Shown piece after piece: positions 41,349-41,602 of a stretch of 41,602 nt of DNA. The stretch comes from a virus. Numbering within the stretch: position 1 is the first letter of the stretch; each line of letters begins with the position of its first letter. The notes beneath the pieces are model-generated. The model was not told the origin of the DNA, ran no database searches, and worked only from the letters and a program-made list of their open reading frames with translations. The position numbers were made by a program, and so were the translations under genes. Location: positions 1-41,602 of the IMG/VR virus record IMGVR_UViG_3300026488_000034; one strand, 5' to 3'.

Positions 41349-41602
41349 TTAGAAGTAGATAAACCATTCAAACTCTAACTTCCTATCCGGTGTTTTCTCT
41401 ACTGTAGAGAATGTTGCTCTTGTAAGCATAATAAACGAATTTACGGTTGATGTATCAGTTGTTGTGGTTAGAAATAGAGCAGCTTCGTTTATGAAAACTC
41501 TGTCTCCATTTCCAGCTTGTTTCGGATTTGCTTCACTAAAATCTAGTGTGAAAGCAACAAGCAAGGTTGTAGGATTTTTGAATGTTTTGCTATCAACAAG
41601 CT
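41349..41602 (-). CDS. Partial tail/baseplate protein (3' end only)
   Basis: The reading frame stays open to the window edge, so its start lies outside. The visible 83 codons end in a motif I know from phage tail and baseplate proteins: DRVFINEAALFL, then SFIMLTRATFSTVEKTPDR, then LEFEWFIYF (a beta-rich domain with N-E-x-x-L-F and closing W-x-I/L-Y-F). A TTG at 41564 is not a likely start, since coding potential continues upstream of it. Its stop lies 12 bases before the ATG of the 1048-aa gene, and the GAGGG of that gene follows immediately. It probably encodes an appendage or baseplate part. Confidence 0.7.
   Translation of the reverse strand, partial: LVDSKTFKNPTTLLVAFTLDFSEANPKQAGNGDRVFINEAALFLTTTTDTSTVNSFIMLTRATFSTVEKTPDRKLEFEWFIYF

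Overview
This window reads as part of the genome of a large, AT-rich, contractile-tailed phage (myovirus morphology, probably jumbo-sized). The marks of the class are a tail sheath protein, tail-tube-fold proteins, a gp6/J-type baseplate protein, an OB-fold spike with a repetitive C-terminus, a PAAR spike tip, and phage-encoded class Ia ribonucleotide reductase and a RecA/UvsX-type recombinase. All 42 genes I accept lie on the minus strand, so transcription runs from high to low coordinates. Genes are packed tightly, often with stop/start overlaps, and most start codons sit behind strong GGAGG-type ribosome binding sites. This fits a host with strong Shine-Dalgarno use (a Bacillota-like host is possible, but the host cannot be fixed from the sequence). 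The standard bacterial code works throughout. No capsid, portal, terminase, polymerase, tRNA or integrase gene is visible.

Layout in transcription order. 41602-28565: tail and baseplate assembly genes. They comprise a partial structural gene, a 1048-aa Tyr-repeat protein, the sheath, four proteins with a shared tail-tube-like signature, the gp6/J-like wedge protein and a 704-aa protein. 28497-16461: mostly unrecognised genes in the same dense block, including an HNH-like protein, two membrane proteins, and the spike with 38-residue repeats. 16456-10764: recombination and mixed genes (RecA-like, a Cas4/RecB-like Fe-S nuclease, small helical proteins, PAAR tip, a tail-associated repeat protein). 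10445-7220: a 590-aa protein with a primase-C-terminal-like patch and a winged-helix-like patch, then a 937-bp non-coding gap with five copies of a 56-bp repeat, then a PD-(D/E)XK nuclease. 7218-145: an M48-type membrane metalloprotease and an RNR operon (nrdA, three small genes including a nucleoside-deoxyribosyltransferase-like one, nrdB, and a membrane protein).

Two kinds of regulatory structure stand out. First, four intergenic elements of about 50 bp (ahead of the genes starting at 21542, 28497, 33004 and 34509) are near-copies of each other and look like phage-specific promoters plus leader. Their 15-bp core is shared with the 56-bp repeats of the long gap. Second, about ten strong GC-rich hairpins lie at or just after stop codons; most lack a U-tract. 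The main tail-tube gene is boxed by one promoter-like element and one hairpin, as expected for a highly expressed single-gene unit.

The best candidates for new biology are the repeat array with its neighbouring 590-aa protein (possible origin and initiator), the shared core element (possible recognition site of a phage transcription system), the phage-borne M48 membrane protease, the unusual metal-ligand spacing in NrdB, and the Tyr-rich repeats of the 1048-aa protein.
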